Shown here piece by piece: positions 60,421 through 64,000 of a stretch of 64,000 nt of DNA. Position 1 is the first letter of the stretch; every line of letters begins with the position of its first letter. This stretch comes from Aestuariispira insulae (lineage in GTDB: Bacteria; Pseudomonadota; Alphaproteobacteria; UBA8366; Aestuariispiraceae), in assembly GCF_003385955.1 (NCBI RefSeq), contig NZ_QRDW01000002.1:310001-374000 (forward strand), read 5' to 3'. Both the position numbers and the translations under genes were made by a program. The notes under the pieces are model-generated. The model was given only the letters and a program-made list of their open reading frames with translations. It searched no databases and was not told the DNA's origin.

Positions 60421-62163
60421 ATGCGGAAATCTATCCTATGGATGTTGGTTTTACCGGTCCCAGTCGCTATGGCGATTGGTATCGTGCTTGCAATGCTGAT
60501 CCTGCCTGGCGCCGTGCGGGACAATGTCACCAAGGATGCGGTCACAGCAGCGCAGCAAACCGTCAAGCAATTCAAAATCGTGCGCGGTTATTACACCAAC
60601 AATGTCATCAAGAAGGTTTTGGCCGACGGGAACCTGACCCCGTCCTTTCGCCATAAGCAGGAAGAGGGCAGTATTCCCCTGCCGGCGACCTTTATTCATG
60701 ACATGAGTGCTTTACTGCATGAAGAGGATACGACCCTTTCTCTATACAGCCAGTTTCCTTTCCCGAACCGGAAAGACCGCAAGCTGGACGGCTTTCAGAA
60801 AGAGGCCTGGGATTATCTGGTCAAAAATCCGAAGGAAACCTTCAGCCGCCTGGAGACCATCGCCGGTGTGCCGACAGTCCGCGTGGCCATGGCGGATACC
60901 ATGGTGGCGGATGCTTGTGTGAATTGCCATAACGGGCATCCGGAAACGCCCAAAGATGACTGGAAATTAGGGGATGTCCGCGGTGTTCTGGAAGTGACGA
61001 CAGCAATCTCAGGGCCGTTGGCCCGCGGCAGCAGTCTCAGTACTTGGTTGATCGCGGCCGTGTTGATTGGCGGGGTGATCCTTACGGTAATCTGTGTATT
61101 CTTTGCCAGGAGGGTGATCGGTCCGTTACAGCGGATGACTCATTGCATGGAGGAATTGGCAGACGGCAATCTGGATGTGGAAATCACCGGCACCAAGCGG
61201 CAGTCGGAAATTGGTCATATGGCTGCGGCGATGCAGGTGTTTAAAGAAAACGCCATCGAGAACCGTCAGTTGGAGGCAGAGAAAGCCCAGGATCAAGAGC
61301 GCAACCAAAAGGCATTGCGTGAAGCGATGCAAAAAATGGCTGATGATCTTGAGGCGACGGTCAGCAGCGTAGTGGAAAATGTCACCGGGACATCGGATCA
61401 TCTGCAAAAATCGGCAGATATCATGACTTCCCTGTCCAGTAAGGCGAATAATGATTGTTCCGTGGTGACGACGGCTGGTGAGCAAGCGGCAAGCAATGTC
61501 CAGACCGTTGCAGCGGCGTCTGAGGAATTGTCCCATTCCATTCGGGAGATCAGCACCCAGGTCGCAAATTCCACGAGAATCGCGAAGGAGGCGGTTCATC
61601 AGGCTGAGGAAACCAACCAGGATATCCGGACACTCGCTGACAATGCCCAAAAAATCGGGGATGTTCTAAACCTCATCTCGGATATCGCGGAACAGACCAA
61701 TCTGCTGGCGCTGAACGCGACCATTGAGGCGGCGCGCGCCGGGGATGCGGGCAAAGGTTTTGCCGTCGTCGCCAATGAGGTCAAGAGCCTGGCCAACCAG
61801 ACGGCCAAGGCGACTGAAGAGATCAGCGCCCAAATCGGGGGTATCCAAGGTGCGACACAGGAAGCTGTGAAATCGATCAAAGAAATCACTGATACGATTG
61901 GCGAGATTAACGAGATCGCATCCGGCATTGCCGCAGCGGTGGAAGAACAAAGTGCTGCAACCCAGGAAATCAGCCGGAATGTAGCACTGGCTGCGACGGA
62001 TACGGAAAAGGTCCGGACGAATATCGCCAGCATCAGTGATGCGGTTAAGGAGACGAATGGTGCGTCAAACGGTATTCAGGATGCGTCGAATGACCTGTCG
62101 TCTCAGACCAGGAAACTGAGTGACGAAGTGCGGGATTTCCTCGTCCGGATCAAAGCCAGTTGA
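60421..62163 (+). CDS. Methyl-accepting chemotaxis protein with c-type heme sensor
   Basis: 580 aa. A membrane segment at about 5-28 precedes a periplasmic DUF3365 / Tll0287-like sensor (about 35-200) with [20 protein letters not shown] and [21 protein letters not shown]. The CxxCH motif at C166-C169-H170 is the covalent heme c attachment site. A second membrane segment ([23 protein letters not shown]), HAMP and the signalling domain ([38 protein letters not shown]) follow. It should sense redox state, oxygen, NO or another heme ligand for energy or aerotaxis. It lies 172 bases after sufA behind a terminator, so it is a separate transcript. Confidence 0.93.
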   Translation: MRKSILWMLVLPVPVAMAIGIVLAMLILPGAVRDNVTKDAVTAAQQTVKQFKIVRGYYTNNVIKKVLADGNLTPSFRHKQEEGSIPLPATFIHDMSALLHEEDTTLSLYSQFPFPNRKDRKLDGFQKEAWDYLVKNPKETFSRLETIAGVPTVRVAMADTMVADACVNCHNGHPETPKDDWKLGDVRGVLEVTTAISGPLARGSSLSTWLIAAVLIGGVILTVICVFFARRVIGPLQRMTHCMEELADGNLDVEITGTKRQSEIGHMAAAMQVFKENAIENRQLEAEKAQDQERNQKALREAMQKMADDLEATVSSVVENVTGTSDHLQKSADIMTSLSSKANNDCSVVTTAGEQAASNVQTVAAASEELSHSIREISTQVANSTRIAKEAVHQAEETNQDIRTLADNAQKIGDVLNLISDIAEQTNLLALNATIEAARAGDAGKGFAVVANEVKSLANQTAKATEEISAQIGGIQGATQEAVKSIKEITDTIGEINEIASGIAAAVEEQSAATQEISRNVALAATDTEKVRTNIASISDAVKETNGASNGIQDASNDLSSQTRKLSDEVRDFLVRIKAS

Positions 62164-62167
62164 GAGG

Positions 62168-62188
62168 GGGCGGCAGAATGCGCCGCCC
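62168..62188. terminator. Convergent-gap hairpin after heme chemoreceptor gene
   Basis: GGGCGGC (62168-62174) and GCCGCCC (62182-62188) around a 7-base loop, overlapping the stop codon of the convergent kinase gene. No T-run follows on either strand, so it is a weak bidirectional terminator candidate. Confidence 0.45.
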
Positions 62189-64000
62189 TAGACATGCGCA
62201 AGCTGCGGCAGGTGGATCTCGAACTTTACCCCTTCCCCTGGCAGGCTGGTGACATTGATTGTGCCTTGCAGCCGCACGGTGATGATCGAATAAATCAACA
62301 GCATGCCAAGGCCGCCTTCGGATTGTTGACTTTGGAAATAGGGGTCAAAGATCCGGTCCTTTTCCTGCTCGCTCATGCCCTTGCCATTATCTTCATAGAT
62401 GATGGCAAGGCCGCCGCTTGAACTGGGGCTGGCCATGATGGTGATCAGACCTTTTTGCCCTTCGGTGAAACCGTGGGAAATGGAATGTCCCAAAAGGGTG
62501 GTCAGCACCTGACCGAGCGCGCCTGGATGGATGGCGATCTCAATGTCGTCCGGGCAATGGATCGCGACTTCTATCTCCCGGTCTTTGAGCAGGTCTGTTT
62601 GCTCTTGAACGCATTCTTTCAGGAATTCGCCAAAATGCACCAGGCGTTGTTCATCCAGGTCCTGCTGACGGCTGACCTGTTTGAACTGTTTGGCGAGCTC
62701 AATGGTTCGCTCAATATTTTCCTGTAATAGGGTGGCCCCTTCGGAAACGAAATCGAACAAGGCCTTTACATCCTGTTTTTTTATGGAACCTCCGTCCAGT
62801 TTGGTACCAAAGCGTTCCAATTTTCGGGACAGGTGAGTTGCAACGCCGACTGCGGCGCCCAACGGGGTATTGATTTCATGGGCGACATTGGAAACCAGGC
62901 TGGTGATGGAGACCATTTTTTCCGACTGAATCAGACTGCGTTGGGTCGTGCGCAATTCGCTTAAAGCCTGGTCAGCCCGTTCCTGGGCTTTTTGAACCGC
63001 CTTGTTCATGCCGGCCAGCTTTTGGTTCGACTTGGCGGCCTCCTCGAAGGTTTTTTCCAGGGCGGTACAGATTTCACTCAATTCATCCTGTCCACCAATC
63101 GAAAGCGGCATATTGTCCGTTTGTGGCCTGGACAGGACCAACTCCCGCAGGCGTTCCACCCGCGCAGCCACGCCCTGGCTGACCAGGAATGCGGCCAGGA
63201 TCATCACCAGCAGCACTGCAATCGCCGTGCTCATTAAAATGGCCAGATTGCCTCTCACCCGCATGGGTTCGATATCTTGAATTTGTTGTTTGGACCGTTC
63301 CACGATGGTGGCCGACAAGCTGACCAGGCCGTTGGACAGCCGTTGAACGCCGTTATGGAAGTCCTGGGATCGCCATTTCAAACGCTCTTTTTCTGCGGTG
63401 ATCTGTTGTTGGAATTCCGGTATGGCGGCCAAGCCGTTCGTGACCGAGCGCAGGCGTGACAGGACTATTGAATGTTCTTCCTGGATATCTTCTTCACTGA
63501 GTTCTTTCAGTTCACGCTGCAGGTCTCTCAGCTGCTGGTTGATTTGGGTATGTCCCCCAGGCAGTTTTCCATCCGTGTTCCGCCGGGCGGCCCGGACCAA
63601 CTGGCTGTGTAGGCGTGTGTGGAGAAAATGCAGCGAGCTGATCCTGGCTGCCAGGCTCTCCGTCCATTCCCCCGCATGACCATGCTCTGGCCTCAATGCC
63701 TCCAGGCTGTCGAGGATGGATCGCAGTTGGATATCAATCGTAGTGAGGGTTTCCTGTTGATCGATCAGATGTTTTTCGATCTTCTCGCGGGACTTTAGAA
63801 TGTCGACACTTTGATCCCGCAATAGGGTGGCTTGACGGATGACACCATCCAGGCGTGCCGTTTCGTTGTTGGGGAACGTCCGGGCTGCGATTTGATCCAA
63901 TTGATTGAGCTGCCCTTCAAATTGTTGCTGCAAGGCTTCCAGACGCTGTAACCCGTTGCCTGAGAGCAATTGGGGGGATAGTGCGGTCAGGCTGTCGGCG
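62188..64000 (-). CDS. Membrane sensor histidine kinase (5' end outside window)
   Basis: At least 603 residues; the frame stays open to the window edge, and the first possible in-window start is a TTG, so the true N-terminus lies beyond 64000. A long periplasmic helical region (about 240 residues seen, with repeated Leu/Gln coiled coil) is followed by a membrane segment (LAILMSTAIAVLLVMILAAFLVSQG), HAMP-like linker, coiled coil, HisKA with His in SLVSNVAHEINTPLGAAVG, and HATPase (IYEDNGKGMSEQEKDRIFDPYFQ, GGLGMLLIYSI). The phrase SNVAHEINTPLG is common to the Cache/HAMP kinase group. Signal unknown; possible function with the neighbouring heme chemoreceptor cannot be judged. Confidence 0.88.
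   Translation of the reverse strand, partial: ADSLTALSPQLLSGNGLQRLEALQQQFEGQLNQLDQIAARTFPNNETARLDGVIRQATLLRDQSVDILKSREKIEKHLIDQQETLTTIDIQLRSILDSLEALRPEHGHAGEWTESLAARISSLHFLHTRLHSQLVRAARRNTDGKLPGGHTQINQQLRDLQRELKELSEEDIQEEHSIVLSRLRSVTNGLAAIPEFQQQITAEKERLKWRSQDFHNGVQRLSNGLVSLSATIVERSKQQIQDIEPMRVRGNLAILMSTAIAVLLVMILAAFLVSQGVAARVERLRELVLSRPQTDNMPLSIGGQDELSEICTALEKTFEEAAKSNQKLAGMNKAVQKAQERADQALSELRTTQRSLIQSEKMVSITSLVSNVAHEINTPLGAAVGVATHLSRKLERFGTKLDGGSIKKQDVKALFDFVSEGATLLQENIERTIELAKQFKQVSRQQDLDEQRLVHFGEFLKECVQEQTDLLKDREIEVAIHCPDDIEIAIHPGALGQVLTTLLGHSISHGFTEGQKGLITIMASPSSSGGLAIIYEDNGKGMSEQEKDRIFDPYFQSQQSEGGLGMLLIYSIITVRLQGTINVTSLPGEGVKFEIHLPQLAHV

Overview
This window reads as a chromosomal segment of a motile, respiratory Alphaproteobacterium, probably a marine or aquatic Rhodospirillales-like lineage. 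That is an inference from gene content: a SUF operon led by an Rrf2 regulator, TAXI-type TRAP transport, a large chemoreceptor set, an MttB-family methyltransferase, DctB/DctD and a rhizobial-type flagellin. Base composition looks high-GC apart from one AT-rich intergenic stretch. No tRNA, rRNA, IS element, phage or CRISPR array was recognised.

Layout. 1-4.3 kb: the 3' end of an O-antigen ligase gene, two small paralogous proteins, an amino-acid ABC permease and binding protein, and a BetI-like TetR regulator with a matching operator motif upstream of both itself and the transporter. 4.4-7.5 kb: a cobalamin riboswitch followed by btuF-btuC-btuD (B12 uptake). 7.7-14 kb: a flagellin, a multi-PAS histidine kinase, and a receiver-DUF3369-GGDEF-EAL protein. 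14-25.6 kb: a methyltransferase, a non-pyrrolysine MttB homologue, SMP-30, manC, nadK, a dCache chemoreceptor, moaA and a SET-domain protein. 25.6-29.5 kb: a two-photoreceptor operon (CarH-type B12 regulator plus stand-alone BLUF protein) divergent from a chemoreceptor, with two clusters of 11-bp repeats between them.

29.5-42.4 kb: a TAXI-TRAP transporter divergent from a nitrate transporter and a PP2C/Ser-Thr kinase fusion. Both divergent genes have sigma-54-type promoters, and a pair of palindromes lies between them. Further on are a darcynin/TetR pair with its operator, an orphan binding protein and the sigma-54 activator system dctBD. 42.5-45 kb: the overlapping genes fdhD, a DgcZ-like diguanylate cyclase with a degenerate zinc domain, and mobA. 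45-50.4 kb: a PAS protein, threonine dehydratase, and a chemoreceptor flanked by two paralogous binding proteins. 50.4-53.7 kb: an AT-rich island, small unknown proteins, a serine-recombinase-fold protein without its catalytic serine, and a LysR regulator. 53.7-60.3 kb: a candidate FNR-controlled small RNA, then the operon rrf2-sufBCDS-sufT-like-sufA. 60.4-64 kb: a chemoreceptor with a c-type heme motif, and a sensor kinase cut by the window edge.

Three themes recur. The first is sensing and signal transduction (four chemoreceptors, two GGDEF proteins, three histidine kinases, two photoreceptors). The second is cobalamin (riboswitch-controlled import, a B12 photoreceptor, an MttB-family enzyme). 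The third is redox and metal cofactors (SUF, moaA, mobA, fdhD, a heme chemoreceptor, a possible FNR site). The least conventional items are the FNR-box/sRNA arrangement upstream of suf, the CarH-BLUF operon with its 11-bp repeats, and the double sigma-54 divergent control region.
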